Shown piece after piece: positions 54,597-64,000 of a stretch of DNA of 64,000 bases. The stretch lies in assembly GCA_027491195.1 (NCBI GenBank), contig JAIXWQ010000009.1:248001-312000 (forward strand), given 5' to 3'. Origin of the DNA: Cytophagaceae bacterium (GTDB lineage Bacteria > Bacteroidota > Bacteroidia > Cytophagales > Spirosomataceae). The first letter of the stretch is position 1; each line of letters begins with the position of its first letter. The notes under the pieces are model-generated. The model had not been told where the DNA came from. It was given only the letters and a program-made list of their open reading frames with translations, and did not search any database. A program made the position numbers and the translations under genes.

Positions 54597-55757
54597 ATGT
54601 TACAAACCTCACTCATTCTGGTATGCATTGTATCCTTCATTTTTTTGGTGAATCACTATGGCCAAAACAAAGGAGTCCTCTATTTACTATTTATCATCTT
54701 GGACAAAGCTTTGACGCAGTATGCTTTGCTCGTACTTAATTCAACAAATGACCCCACTGTATTTTCTTTAGTGTACCATCTAGAACCATTGATTGTTCTT
54801 CAAGGCCCCTTCTTTTTATACTATCTGAAGAGCATCATGAAGGGGTCCATTGTTTGGGATAAATACTTACTCATTCTTGCAATTCCCTCGCTGATTTTCT
54901 TGATTAATCTACTTCCTTATTATGCCTTGCCATTTGAAAGTAGGGTGGATTATTTTAATGAAACTTTGGCAAACAAAGACATCAACGGCTACCTGTTTCT
55001 CACGTTAAAACAACAGTACCTATTTATTGCCGTATATAACACGTCCTTTATTCTTTATGGCATCAGCTATATCTATCGATTGAAAGCTGGGGGTGGAATG
55101 TATATTAAGAAGAAAGTGAATATCTTAATTACTCGCATTTTTATTGTCACCTTACTGACTGTTATCCCCGATATAGTGGTACTGTTTCTATTAGCTATTG
55201 AATCAAACCAAACAGGGATGATTGATTTTTTAAATCCAAATGCGGTCAATAATAATTACCTCTATTTTAAATCGTTGGTATTGCCCATCAGTTTCTTTTT
55301 TGTCCCAAATTGGCTCTACAATGAAAAGGAGCCTCTCTCATTTTTAGATAATTTAAAAGCCACTTGGGAAAAAGTCGCGAGCTCAAAAAAACATTTCTCG
55401 CAGGAAGATCCTTTGGAAAAATCAACGGACATGGATCGCATCATTTCCTACATCGAAAACGATAAACCCTATGTCAAAACGGCCTTCTCCTTACACGATA
55501 TTTCGCATGCTTTGAACATCCCGCATAACCGCGTAACGAACTGTTTTAATAAACAACTGAAGGTCCCATTCACCACTTATCGCAACAAGCTGCGCATCGA
55601 TCACGCCACCTCGTTATTGCGTTCCGGCGCCCACCTAAACACTTCCATCGAAGGGATCGCTGAGCTATCCGGCTTTAAGAGCAAATCCATCTTTTATAAG
55701 ATTTTCAAAGAGGAGCATGGGACGACGCCTATTGAGTGGATTAAGGAGAATTTATAA
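54597..55757 (+). CDS. Membrane-anchored AraC-type regulator, copy 2
   Basis: A 386-residue paralogue of the preceding gene, 12 bases downstream. The DNA-binding half is nearly identical (HDISHALNIPHNRVTNCFNKQL, SIEGIAELSGFKSKSIFYKIFKEEHGTTPIEW), while the membrane half has diverged more. This suggests both bind the same DNA sites but respond to different inputs, or act as a heterodimer. Tandem duplication with a preserved reading direction. Confidence 0.88.
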   Translation: MLQTSLILVCIVSFIFLVNHYGQNKGVLYLLFIILDKALTQYALLVLNSTNDPTVFSLVYHLEPLIVLQGPFFLYYLKSIMKGSIVWDKYLLILAIPSLIFLINLLPYYALPFESRVDYFNETLANKDINGYLFLTLKQQYLFIAVYNTSFILYGISYIYRLKAGGGMYIKKKVNILITRIFIVTLLTVIPDIVVLFLLAIESNQTGMIDFLNPNAVNNNYLYFKSLVLPISFFFVPNWLYNEKEPLSFLDNLKATWEKVASSKKHFSQEDPLEKSTDMDRIISYIENDKPYVKTAFSLHDISHALNIPHNRVTNCFNKQLKVPFTTYRNKLRIDHATSLLRSGAHLNTSIEGIAELSGFKSKSIFYKIFKEEHGTTPIEWIKENL

Positions 55758-55787
55758 ATGAGGCGATTAGAAAAATTGAATCGCATT

Positions 55788-56825
55788 TTATATCAAAAAA
55801 TACGCCGTTGCCCTTCCTACGCCTTCTCTCAACAGTAATTTCTTTTCCACTAGTTCTGCTAATGTTTTCTTTACCGTGGGAAGTGGTATGTCTAGTCTAC
55901 TTGAAATTTCACCTGAACTACAGCCAGGACGATTTTCAATTAAGAAAAGTATACTGCGTTCGCGCTGGGAGGTAGTTTCGTTTTCTGTTTTTCTTTGGTC
56001 TAATTTCAACATCAAGTTTTCTTGAATATGACTTAAACAGCTTAAGAAAAAGCGAAGCCACTCGGTGATATCTTCTCCGGGTCTATTCCGCTGGGTGTCC
56101 ATCAACACTTTGTAATAAGCCGATTTCCTGTTTTCGATCTCGTTTTCAAAGCTGATATATTGTATCCATGAATAGCCATTTTTTAAAAGTAGAAGACTCC
56201 CTAATAACCTACTTAACCGTCCATTACCGTCTTGAAAGGGGTGAATGCTTAAAAATTCATAGACAAATATGGCCACTTTAATGAGGGGAACCGTTTCCTG
56301 GTCAGCATTGTACCAATTGATTAAACGAATCATATCATCTTGCGTCTGTAGGCCTGGCTCGCTTGTTTTGAAAATTACCTGCTTACTTCCGTCTACTAAA
56401 TTTGCTTCTACCGAATTACTGATCTGCTTAAATTTGCCTCTATGCCAGGCATCTTTTTCCCCATGTTTCAGTAACAGACTATGCAAACCCATGACTTGAT
56501 TTTCGGTAATTTCGATGGACGCAAAATGTTCAGATATGGTGTCTAATGTTTCAAAATATCCTGCCACCTCCTGTTGATCTCTTTCCTCAAAAGTGGAAAT
56601 CTCGATTCTTTTGATCAGCACCTCCACCTCATCATCCGTCATACGCGATCCTTCAATTCGGGTAGACGCTCCCACACTTTGAACCGTCGCGATAGACTTT
56701 AATTGTTTCAAAGTGTCTCCTTCCCGTTTTTCAAAGTTTGTCCAAGCCGCATCAAATCGATCGATTTTAGCTATTTCGGACAAAATTTTCATGTCAATTT
56801 CAAGCTGTAGGTTATTTATCTTCAT
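55788..56825 (-). CDS. Fic-family protein (AMP transferase) with winged-helix tail
   Basis: A 345-residue Fic enzyme. The active-site loop HPFQDGNGRLSR (195-206) is intact with catalytic H195, so AMPylation or a related nucleotide transfer is likely. An N-terminal inhibitory helix with the S/TxxxEG motif (S54, E58, G59) means it is autoinhibited. The last 70 residues are a winged-helix domain (GEISSRLDIPLPTVKKTLAELVEKKLLLREG) that could bind DNA. No antitoxin gene adjoins. Repeats upstream may be its own operator. Confidence 0.9.
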   Translation of the reverse strand: MKINNLQLEIDMKILSEIAKIDRFDAAWTNFEKREGDTLKQLKSIATVQSVGASTRIEGSRMTDDEVEVLIKRIEISTFEERDQQEVAGYFETLDTISEHFASIEITENQVMGLHSLLLKHGEKDAWHRGKFKQISNSVEANLVDGSKQVIFKTSEPGLQTQDDMIRLINWYNADQETVPLIKVAIFVYEFLSIHPFQDGNGRLSRLLGSLLLLKNGYSWIQYISFENEIENRKSAYYKVLMDTQRNRPGEDITEWLRFFLSCLSHIQENLMLKLDQRKTENETTSQRERSILFLIENRPGCSSGEISSRLDIPLPTVKKTLAELVEKKLLLREGVGRATAYFLI

Positions 56826-56832
56826 CGGATTA

Positions 56833-56874
56833 TATACGTAAATATCCGTAAATATACGATAATATATCCGTAAA
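56833..56874. promoter_or_regulatory. Repeated ATATCCGTAAA-type elements upstream of the Fic gene
   Basis: Four related units lie in 42 bases: TATACGTAAA, TATCCGTAAA, TATACGATAA and TATCCGTAAA, starting 8 bases upstream of the Fic ATG. The spacing is about 10-14 bases, roughly one helical turn. They suit cooperative binding by a winged-helix protein, the best candidate being the Fic protein itself. Confidence 0.55.
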
Positions 56875-56967
56875 CAAGCTCACCTCTATCCCTTCAAACC
56901 TACAGGTTTTTCAGTAAATTTTGTGCATTTTGCGCTTTCAAAAGCGTAAGCCTCTAAACAAAATTAC

Positions 56968-59900
56968 ATGATACACACGATGCGTTGGTTCGGACCGAAC
57001 GACCCCGTTTCCTTGATGGATATTCGTCAGGCCGGCTGCACCGGAGTCGTGACCGCCTTGCACCAAATCCCGGTGGGGGAAGTTTGGCCTATTGAAGCGA
57101 TTCAAGAACGCATTTCCATTATTGAAGCGGGAAACAAGGATTGGACACCTTTGCATTGGTCGGTCGTGGAATCACTTCCGGTGCACGAGGGGATTAAGAA
57201 AGCCTTGCCTTCGCGCACTCAGCTGATTGAAAATTACAAGACCTCTTTACGAAATCTCGCGGCCTGCGGGATCAAAACCGTGTGCTATAATTTCATGCCG
57301 GTCCTGGACTGGTCCCGGACGAAACTGAATTTCGAGATGCCGGATGGGGCTCGGGCTTTGCGTTTTGTTTGGACGGATTTCGCGGTGTTTGATTTGCATA
57401 TTTTAAAACGTCCGGGTGCTGCGGGGGATTATACTCAGGCGGTGCAAGAGGCGGCCGCTCAGCGTTTCTCTGCAATGACGAACGAGGAGAAAGAAGAGTT
57501 GAAAAATACGGCGCTATTAGGCCTTCCGGGTTCAGAGGAGGCCTTTCATTTAGAGAATTTCCAAAGTCTATTAGACGAATACCGCGACATTTCAGCGGAT
57601 CAATTGCGGGAGAATTTGCACTATTTTGTGCGTTCTATTGCGCCTTTGGCACAGGAATTAGGTATCAATTTATGCATCCATCCGGATGATCCTCCTTTCC
57701 CATTATTGGGCTTGCCACGCGTGGTGAGTACGGAGGCGGATTTAGCGGCATTGATGGAGGCGTCGCCAGAACGGGCAAACGGAATAACGTTTTGCACAGG
57801 CTCTTTAGGCGTGCGTGCTGACAATGATTTGCCAGGGATGGTTCGTCGCTTCGCGGATCGCATTCATTTCCTTCATTTGCGTACGACTTTTAGAGAACAA
57901 AACGACCCATTAATCTTCCATGAGGCACCGCATTTAACGGGGGATGTGGATATGTTCGATGTCGTGAAGGCTGTGGTGGAAGAAGAAAAAAGAAGAGGGG
58001 GTGGAGAGATTCCCATGCGCCCAGACCACGGTCACCAAATGTTAGATGATTTGAAAAAGAAAACGTATCCGGGCTATTCGGCGATCGGAAGATTGCGTGG
58101 TTTAGCGGAAATCCGCGGACTGGAATTAGCGATTCGCTCCTTTTTAGCGGTGTTTTTTGTTTTCTGCAGTTTCGCACTGAAGGCAGATGACGGCTACCGT
58201 TTGTGGTTGAAGTTTGACAAAGTTTCTAGTGCCGCACGCTATGCGCCCTATGCAGCTTCTATTTCATCGGAGTTTGCCTCGACGCCTATTTTAGAGACGG
58301 CTCGCAAGGAGCTAGCGAATGGACTGAAGGGTTTGACAGGCGTGACGCCACGCGCGATTTCGGAAAATGGAAGCATACAATTTGTGAAAGATGCGACGAT
58401 TCCAGCGGAAGGATTCGAAATTCAAGTGGATAAAAAGGTATCAGTAAAAGTGGAAGGGCTAAGTGTCGTAGGTCGGAAATATATTCAAATCAAAGCCAGC
58501 TCCGACCGAGGCATTTTGTACGGTGTTTTTGAATTATTAAGAACGATTCAGCAGGAGAAACCTTTGGCAAACATCAGCTCATCGCCCAAAGTCAAATTCC
58601 GCATGTTGAACCACTGGGACAACGTGATGGGCACGATCGAGCGCGGATACGCCGGACAATCGCTGTGGAAATGGTACGAATTGCCGGAGACGGTCGATCC
58701 GCGCTACTCGGATTACGCCCGGGCAAACGCGTCCATCGGAATCAACGCCGTTTCAGTCAATAATGTGAATGCGTCGGCGCGGTTTTTAACGCCGGAATAT
58801 TTGGCAAAAGTGAAAGCCTTAGCGGACGTTTTTCGCCCCTATGGAATCAAATTATTTTTATCGGTGAACTTCGCTTCGCCTAAGATTTTAGGTCGACTGA
58901 AAACGTCGGATCCATTGGATCCGCAAGTTCGTGAATGGTGGGCGGCGAAGACGAAAGAGGTGTATAATTATGTTCCGGATTTTGGCGGATTTTTAGTCAA
59001 AGCGAATTCCGAAGGCGAGCCGGGACCTCAGGAATATGGCCGCACGCACGCGGATGGGGCGAATATGTTGGCGGAGGCAGTGAAGCCCTTTAATGGATTG
59101 GTGATTTGGCGGGCCTTTGTTTATGCGCCTAATCCGAAAGGCGATCGCTTTAAGGAGGCCTATAACGACTTCAAACCGTTGGACGGAACCTTCGCGAAAA
59201 ACGTAATCGTTCAGGTAAAAAATGGACCCATCGACTTCCAGCCTCGGGAGCCATTCCACCCGCTTTTCGGTGCGATGCCGAAGACGCCTTTGGCCTTAGA
59301 ATTCCAGATCACGCAGGAATACACGGGTTTCAGCACGAACGTCTTTTATCAGTCGATTTTGTTCAAGGAATGTTTGGATTCGGATACCTATCAAAACGGC
59401 AAAGGATCCACCGTCGCAAAGGTCATCGACGGCAGTTTAGGCAACGACCAAATCACGATGATGGCCGGCGTGGCGAACACCGGATCAGACCGAAATTGGA
59501 CGGGTCATTTACTATCGCAAGCGAACTGGTATGCCTTCGGTCGTTTGGCATGGGATCACACATTGAGCTCGGAGCAAATCGCTGAAGAGTGGGTGAAGCA
59601 AACCTTGACTCGCGAGTCAGCAGCCTCGAAAACCGCCGCTGACATTCTGATGAAATCCCGCGACACCTATGTGAATTTTACCACCCCTTTAGGCTTGCAC
59701 CACGTAATGGGGCAAGGAATTCACTGGGGCCCCGAGCCTTGGTTAGAGCGCAGCCAACGTCCGGATTGGACATCGATTTATTACCACCGCGCGGATTCGG
59801 TGGGCTTGGGTTTTGACAGAAAAGCTACAGGCAGCAATGCCTTGAGTTTATACCATCCGTCGGTGGCACAACAGTGGCTCGATCCGGCGAAAACGGATTT

Positions 59901-60234
59901 AAATTATTTACTGTGGTTTCACCATGTGGGCTGGAGGGAGAAATTATCGACGGGGCGGACGCTTTGGGATGAATTCTGTTACCGCATGAATACCGGTTTG
60001 CAGGAAGTGAAGGATTTGCAAAAGGAATGGGATTCGTTGCAAGGCAAAGTGGATCCAGAGGTTTTTGCGGACGTGAAGGGGCGTTTAGCGGCACAACAAC
60101 GGGAGTCTGTTCTGTGGCGCGATGCGCATGTATTGTACTTCCAAACCTATTCGAAATTACCGATTAGCTACGGGACGCCTGCGCGGACTTTGGCAGAAAT
60201 AAAAGAAATTGTACGAATTTATCAGTTAAAATAA
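56968..60234 (+). CDS. uxuA: Fusion of mannonate dehydratase (UxuA) and GH67 alpha-glucuronidase
   Basis: One frame of 1088 residues. Residues 1-391 are a complete UxuA ([63 protein letters not shown]), a cytoplasmic enzyme converting mannonate to KDG. Residues 407-1088 are a GH67 alpha-glucuronidase with acid glutamate in [15 protein letters not shown] and the D and E of [11 protein letters not shown]. The seam, 392-406, is [15 protein letters not shown], which looks like a GH67 export signal left inside the fusion. No stop separates the halves. It could be a real membrane-spanning fusion, two products from an internal start (TTG 58093 or GTG 58150), or an error in sequence. It leads a glucuronate operon. 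Confidence 0.88.
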   Translation: MIHTMRWFGPNDPVSLMDIRQAGCTGVVTALHQIPVGEVWPIEAIQERISIIEAGNKDWTPLHWSVVESLPVHEGIKKALPSRTQLIENYKTSLRNLAACGIKTVCYNFMPVLDWSRTKLNFEMPDGARALRFVWTDFAVFDLHILKRPGAAGDYTQAVQEAAAQRFSAMTNEEKEELKNTALLGLPGSEEAFHLENFQSLLDEYRDISADQLRENLHYFVRSIAPLAQELGINLCIHPDDPPFPLLGLPRVVSTEADLAALMEASPERANGITFCTGSLGVRADNDLPGMVRRFADRIHFLHLRTTFREQNDPLIFHEAPHLTGDVDMFDVVKAVVEEEKRRGGGEIPMRPDHGHQMLDDLKKKTYPGYSAIGRLRGLAEIRGLELAIRSFLAVFFVFCSFALKADDGYRLWLKFDKVSSAARYAPYAASISSEFASTPILETARKELANGLKGLTGVTPRAISENGSIQFVKDATIPAEGFEIQVDKKVSVKVEGLSVVGRKYIQIKASSDRGILYGVFELLRTIQQEKPLANISSSPKVKFRMLNHWDNVMGTIERGYAGQSLWKWYELPETVDPRYSDYARANASIGINAVSVNNVNASARFLTPEYLAKVKALADVFRPYGIKLFLSVNFASPKILGRLKTSDPLDPQVREWWAAKTKEVYNYVPDFGGFLVKANSEGEPGPQEYGRTHADGANMLAEAVKPFNGLVIWRAFVYAPNPKGDRFKEAYNDFKPLDGTFAKNVIVQVKNGPIDFQPREPFHPLFGAMPKTPLALEFQITQEYTGFSTNVFYQSILFKECLDSDTYQNGKGSTVAKVIDGSLGNDQITMMAGVANTGSDRNWTGHLLSQANWYAFGRLAWDHTLSSEQIAEEWVKQTLTRESAASKTAADILMKSRDTYVNFTTPLGLHHVMGQGIHWGPEPWLERSQRPDWTSIYYHRADSVGLGFDRKATGSNALSLYHPSVAQQWLDPAKTDLNYLLWFHHVGWREKLSTGRTLWDEFCYRMNTGLQEVKDLQKEWDSLQGKVDPEVFADVKGRLAAQQRESVLWRDAHVLYFQTYSKLPISYGTPARTLAEIKEIVRIYQLK

Positions 60235-60235
60235 G

Positions 60236-60994
60236 ATGCAACAACCATTCTCATTACAGGGGCGCGTGGCGCTCATCACGGGCGGCGGAACCGGAATCGG
60301 ATTCGATATCGCGAAATGCTTTTTAGTGTCCGGAGCCACGGTCATCATCACGGGTCGTCGCGAAGATGTGCTAAAAGAGGCCGTTGCAAACCTAGGAGCG
60401 GGTGCACATTATGCGGTGAATGATGTGGCTGATTTGAACTTGACTTCACAGCTAGTTGCGGAACTCGTTACGAAATATGGCGCCATCGACATCCTCGTAA
60501 ACAACGCCGGCATCAACATGAAGCGCCCGGCAGTAGAGGTTTCGGATAACGATTTTTCGAATATTATTAACGTGAACTTGAACGCCGTTTTTGCTTTGAC
60601 ACGCGAAGTGGGGAAACACATGCTCGAACGCGGAAAAGGTTCGATCATCATGATTTCCTCGATGGCGGCTTACTATGGCATCGATCGTGTGGCAGCTTAT
60701 GCGTCTTCGAAAACAGGTATTTATGGTTTAGTGAGAGTACTGGCATCTGAGTGGTCTGGCAAGGGCGTTCGCGTGAATGCGATCGCACCTGGATTTATCG
60801 AAACGGCGATGAGTCGGACGGCGATGAATTCAGATCCGGATCGAAAACACAAGGCGATGGATCGCACGCCGATGGGGTATTTTGGGAAACCAGAAGACAT
60901 CGGCTGGGCAGCGGTTTATTTAGCTTCGGATGCATCAAATTACGTAACAGGCGTCTCAATCCCGGTTGACGGCGGGAATTCAATCGGATTCTAA
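60236..60994 (+). CDS. Short-chain dehydrogenase/reductase, probable fructuronate reductase
   Basis: A 252-residue classical SDR. The NAD-binding loop TGGGTGIG (15-22), NNAG (89-92), catalytic S142, Y155 and K159 (AYASSK) and the terminal PVDGG block are all intact. It lies 1 base after the uxuA fusion and overlaps the MFS gene by 1 base. In this setting it probably reduces fructuronate to mannonate in place of UxuB, though a gluconate dehydrogenase-like reaction cannot be excluded. Confidence 0.85.
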   Translation: MQQPFSLQGRVALITGGGTGIGFDIAKCFLVSGATVIITGRREDVLKEAVANLGAGAHYAVNDVADLNLTSQLVAELVTKYGAIDILVNNAGINMKRPAVEVSDNDFSNIINVNLNAVFALTREVGKHMLERGKGSIIMISSMAAYYGIDRVAAYASSKTGIYGLVRVLASEWSGKGVRVNAIAPGFIETAMSRTAMNSDPDRKHKAMDRTPMGYFGKPEDIGWAAVYLASDASNYVTGVSIPVDGGNSIGF

Positions 60995-62262
60995 TGAAAG
61001 GAAATTACCGCTGGGTGGTGGTCGCCCTCTTGTTTTTTGCGACGACGATTAATTATTTAGATCGCCAGGTGATCGGCTTGTTGAAGCCCACACTGGAGAA
61101 GGAATTGAACTGGTCGGAGACGGATTACAGTTTCATTGTGATGTGTTTCACGGCCTCTTATGCGCTGGGATTGTTGGCTTTCGGGAAGGTGATCGATAAG
61201 ATAGGTTCTAAAATGGGTTACGCCATTTCGATTGTGATTTGGTCAATTGCGGCGATGGCGCATGCTTTAGCAAAAACTTCGTTCGGATTCGGCGCGGCAC
61301 GCGCCGCTTTAGGAGCCGGCGAAGCGGGGAATTTCCCGGCGGCGATTAAGACAGTCGCGGAGTGGTTCCCCAAAAGAGAACGCGCTTTAGCCACAGGAAT
61401 TTTTAACTCCGGCGCAAACATCGGGGCGATGGTCGCACCCATCATGGTGCCTTGGATTTTAGGAGCCTATGGCTGGCAAGAAGCCTTCATTATCACCGGT
61501 GCGATCGGATTTATTTGGTTAGCCTTGTGGTGGTGGTTTTACGAAGTGCCTGCAAAACATCCTTCGGTAACGACAGAAGAATTAGCGCACATCCAAAACG
61601 TAGAAGAGGAGGTGACAGACGTCGCACCCATCGCTTGGGGCAAGCTTTTCGGCTATCGCCAAACCTGGGTCTTCATCGTAGGCAAGTTCTTCACCGATCC
61701 CATCTGGTGGTTTTTCTTGTTTTGGTTACCATCGTATTTCTCGACAACTTTTGCGCTAGACTTGAAAAAGCCAAGTTTACATCTCGCGATTTTGTTTACC
61801 TGCACCTCGATCGGTAGCATCGGTGGAGGCTATATTTCGGGTTATTTCATCAAGAAAGGCTGGCCGGTGTACAAGGCACGCAAGTATTCGATGTTCTTCT
61901 TCGCGCTCTGTGCGGTGCCCATTATTGGGGCGCGCTGGGCGACGGATATTTGGCAGGCGGTATTCTTAATTTCTATCGCGGCATCTGCGCACCAGGCTTG
62001 GTCCGCGAACATTTTTACGACGGTTTCGGATATGTTTCCCAAACACGCCGTTTCCTCTGTCGTGGGGATTGGTGGCCTCGCGGGTTCGCTAGGTGGTGTG
62101 ATTTTCCCCTATATTATCGGGGTGGTTTTGGATGCTTACAAGGCAGACCAGGCTTTATCTGATGGATATAATATTATATTTGTGGCCTGCGGCTGCGCTT
62201 ATTTATTTGCGTGGTTGCTCATTCATTTCATTTCTCCTAAAATGGAGATCGTTAAATCGTAG
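60994..62262 (+). CDS. MFS hexuronate transporter (ExuT-like)
   Basis: A 422-residue major-facilitator protein with 12 predicted helices. NYLDRQVIGLLKPTLEKELNWSETDYS and LGAGEAGNFPAAIKTVAEWFPKRERALATGIFNSGANIG are the signature of the anion:cation symporter branch containing ExuT. It likely imports glucuronate or galacturonate with protons. It follows the SDR with TAATG overlap in the glucuronate operon. Confidence 0.9.
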   Translation: MKGNYRWVVVALLFFATTINYLDRQVIGLLKPTLEKELNWSETDYSFIVMCFTASYALGLLAFGKVIDKIGSKMGYAISIVIWSIAAMAHALAKTSFGFGAARAALGAGEAGNFPAAIKTVAEWFPKRERALATGIFNSGANIGAMVAPIMVPWILGAYGWQEAFIITGAIGFIWLALWWWFYEVPAKHPSVTTEELAHIQNVEEEVTDVAPIAWGKLFGYRQTWVFIVGKFFTDPIWWFFLFWLPSYFSTTFALDLKKPSLHLAILFTCTSIGSIGGGYISGYFIKKGWPVYKARKYSMFFFALCAVPIIGARWATDIWQAVFLISIAASAHQAWSANIFTTVSDMFPKHAVSSVVGIGGLAGSLGGVIFPYIIGVVLDAYKADQALSDGYNIIFVACGCAYLFAWLLIHFISPKMEIVKS

Positions 62263-62266
62263 ATCG

Positions 62267-63199
62267 ATGAAAAAATTACTAATTGCTTTATTCGCTTTTA
62301 CTAGCGGTGCATACGCTCAAGATCACCATCCATTAGAAGGCGCATGGGATTTAAACGTAGCTATGGAAAACCGCAATGGCGGGGTGTCTACCGCACCCTC
62401 TTGGTTAGAAGTGCGTCATTCGGGTCATAAAACCCTGACTGGACGTTTTGTAGGGGATGGTGGTTCAGCCCGTCCTATTTCAGAGGTATTTTATAAAGAC
62501 GGTCATATCTCCTTTAAAATCCCCCCTCAATGGGAGTTGACAGATGTTCAGATGAGCTTTGAGGGAGATTTGAAAGACGGGAAACTGTCAGGAACGATCA
62601 CAAAACCAAACGGCAAAGCGATGGCTTTCACGGGTGTTCGTGCTCCGTCTTTATGGAGAGCTGCGGAACCTGTTTGGGACAAACCGATCACCTTATTCAA
62701 CGGAAAAGACTTAACAGGTTGGAAAGCTTTAGGGCCTAAAAACCAATGGATCGCTGAGAACGGCGTGTTAAAAAGCCCAGCTTCTGGTGCGAATTTATGC
62801 ACCGAACAAAAGTTCAACGACTTCAAATTACATATCGAATTCCGCTTGCCAGCAGGTAGTAATAGTGGCGTGTATTTACGCGGCCGTTACGAGGCACAAG
62901 TGGAAGATAGTTTTGGAAAAGCGCCCTACAGCATTTATTTAGGCGGTATTTACGGATTTATCGATCCACTATTCCAAGCGGCTAAACCATCCGGCGAATG
63001 GCAGACCTACGACATTACCTTAGTAGGACGTAAAGTCTCCGTTACCTTAAATGGCCAAAAAGTCATCGTCGAACAAAACATCCCTGGTATCACAGGCGGC
63101 GCGATGGATAGCGACGAAGCAGCGCCGGGTCCTATCATGATGCAAGGCGACCACGGTCCGGTGGAGTACAGAAATATTATCATCACACCGGCGAAATAA
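62267..63199 (+). CDS. DUF1080 (3-keto-disaccharide hydrolase-type) exported protein
   Basis: A 310-residue exported protein. ATG 62267 gives signal peptide MKKLLIALFAFTSGAYA; a longer in-frame start lies inside the MFS gene. Residues 20-135 form an N-terminal lipocalin-like or linker region and about 140-310 the DUF1080 domain (ITLFNGKDLTGWKALG, FKLHIEFRLPAGSNSGVYLRGRYEAQV, GPVEYRNI). The family hydrolyses 3-keto-glycosides after oxidation by Gfo/Idh enzymes. It ends the enzymatic part of the operon and shares TAATG with the next gene. Confidence 0.85.
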   Translation: MKKLLIALFAFTSGAYAQDHHPLEGAWDLNVAMENRNGGVSTAPSWLEVRHSGHKTLTGRFVGDGGSARPISEVFYKDGHISFKIPPQWELTDVQMSFEGDLKDGKLSGTITKPNGKAMAFTGVRAPSLWRAAEPVWDKPITLFNGKDLTGWKALGPKNQWIAENGVLKSPASGANLCTEQKFNDFKLHIEFRLPAGSNSGVYLRGRYEAQVEDSFGKAPYSIYLGGIYGFIDPLFQAAKPSGEWQTYDITLVGRKVSVTLNGQKVIVEQNIPGITGGAMDSDEAAPGPIMMQGDHGPVEYRNIIITPAK

Positions 63200-64000
63200 T
63201 GAAAAAATCTATTTTAACAGAAGATTGGACCGTTGTCCTTTTAGGCTTCCTAATCATCGGTCTAGCTTTGATTGGTATCAAAATTCCAAGCCCCTCTTTC
63301 GGCTGGGAGACAACCTCAGACTTAACTGAAAAAGTGCTCACGGCGGGTAACCTGGTGAAGCTCGCCCAGATTTTCGTTTTCACGTATGTAATCGCGTTAT
63401 TGGCGGCAAGTGTATTGGGCAAAAGTGTGGCAGGAACCGCGAAAGGTTTTCCGATTGTGTTTGTCCTTACTTCTCTGGCTTTAGTTTTAGCGGGCAATGC
63501 CTTCTTGAAAAACTGGAACCTAGAAGCGGTGATCTTTAGTTTATCGATCGGATTGTTGTTAAGCAATTTCTTCAGCTTGCCGGCCTGGTTAACGGAAACG
63601 CTTTCGACGGAATTGTTCGTGAAGATCGGTTTGATTTTATTGGGAACGAGCGTGATTTTCGGGGACATTTTGAAAGCTGGATCCCTTGGTTTAATTCAGG
63701 CGTTAATCGTTGTTATTTCGGTTTGGTACTTCGCTTTTTGGATTTCCAAAAAAATGGGCATCGACGAAGAATTCGCCATCATGATTTCCAGTGCGGTTTC
63801 TATTTGTGGAGTTTCGGCAGCGATTGCAACTTCTGGAGCGATTAAAGGAGATTCGAAAAAGCTTTCTTACGTCATTTCTATCGTCTTGATCACGGCGATT
63901 CCGATGATTATTTTTCTACCATTTATCGCTCAGGCCTTAGGTCTATCACAAGCGGTGACGGGTGCTTGGTTAGGCGGCACGATCGATACGACGGGGGCAG
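63199..64000 (+). CDS. YeiH-family putative sulfate exporter (3' end beyond the window)
   Basis: ATG 63199 overlaps the DUF1080 stop and the frame runs 267 codons to the window end. It is a multi-helix membrane protein with two family motifs: SICGVSAAIATSGAIKGD, and GAWLGGTIDTTGA at the cut. The N-terminus LTEDWTVVLLGFLIIG is typical of the larger variant. YeiH proteins are predicted to export sulfate or other anions and have about ten helices. Its fit with glucuronate metabolism is unclear; it may be co-transcribed only. Confidence 0.85.
   Translation, partial: MKKSILTEDWTVVLLGFLIIGLALIGIKIPSPSFGWETTSDLTEKVLTAGNLVKLAQIFVFTYVIALLAASVLGKSVAGTAKGFPIVFVLTSLALVLAGNAFLKNWNLEAVIFSLSIGLLLSNFFSLPAWLTETLSTELFVKIGLILLGTSVIFGDILKAGSLGLIQALIVVISVWYFAFWISKKMGIDEEFAIMISSAVSICGVSAAIATSGAIKGDSKKLSYVISIVLITAIPMIIFLPFIAQALGLSQAVTGAWLGGTIDTTGA

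Noticed and set aside
56968-56985. Possible start of the uxuA fusion at the second methionine (MRWFGPND)
   Set aside because: Either start gives the same domain. ATG 56968 is within normal distance of the upstream region, so the longer form was kept.

Overview
The window reads as a chromosomal segment from a gliding or surface-associated Bacteroidota. Signs of this are perfect TAnnTTTG -7 boxes, very short leaders without Shine-Dalgarno sequences, a type IX secretion (T9SS) sorting domain, gldE beside ssb and mutY, an IgGFc-binding-type adhesin, and a 29-residue AURKAIP1/COX24-type basic protein. Moderate GC and the gene set suggest a freshwater Cytophagales member, possibly Aquirufa-like; that placement is inference. 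No rRNA, tRNA, CRISPR array, insertion sequence or prophage was seen.

Layout. 1-1838: C-terminally cut terpene-cyclase-like gene. 2023-5935: operon ggt, nagA, methionine-type aminotransferase. 6051-6731: AT-rich two-gene module (GNAT-like protein plus a 53-residue protein). 6774-13269: tetR-tolC-MFP-RND efflux operon with a recognisable promoter and candidate operator. 13372-17331: cupin, Gfo/Idh oxidoreductase, ribosomal protein S1. 17489-28212: galM, GH16 glucanase with mazG, uvrB, pxpBC, DUF1684, NagX-like membrane protein, UvrD/PcrA helicase. 28213-32648: gldE-ssb-mutY on one strand and HU-TPR-small basic protein on the other. 32801-36189: RNase G, TPR protein, rsmG. 36199-36503: an inverted pair of arrays of short hairpins whose stems differ but covary, ending inside a LytTR regulator gene. 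37093-42121: aldo/keto reductase, rhodanese-thioredoxin, eno-ftsB, a second inverted repeat array, hemN.

42182-53247 is a six-gene surface operon: a short T9SS-sorted protein, an outer-membrane barrel, a 1385-residue tail-fibre-like repeat protein, a 1399-residue IgGFc/Ig/LamG adhesin and two LamG proteins. Two tandem membrane-anchored AraC-type regulators are divergent from it, and the gap between holds two copies of the dyad GTTCA-N13-TGAAC. 55788-56825 is a Fic protein with repeated ATATCCGTAAA-type elements upstream. 56968-63199 is a glucuronate/glucuronoxylan operon. It opens with an in-frame fusion of mannonate dehydratase (UxuA) to a GH67 alpha-glucuronidase, with a signal-like hydrophobic segment at the seam, followed by an SDR, an MFS transporter, a DUF1080 protein and a YeiH-type transporter cut by the window end.

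The strongest candidates for something undescribed are the covarying triloop hairpin arrays at 36.2-36.5 kb, the UxuA-GH67 fusion with its buried membrane segment, and the dyad-controlled tail-fibre/adhesin operon.
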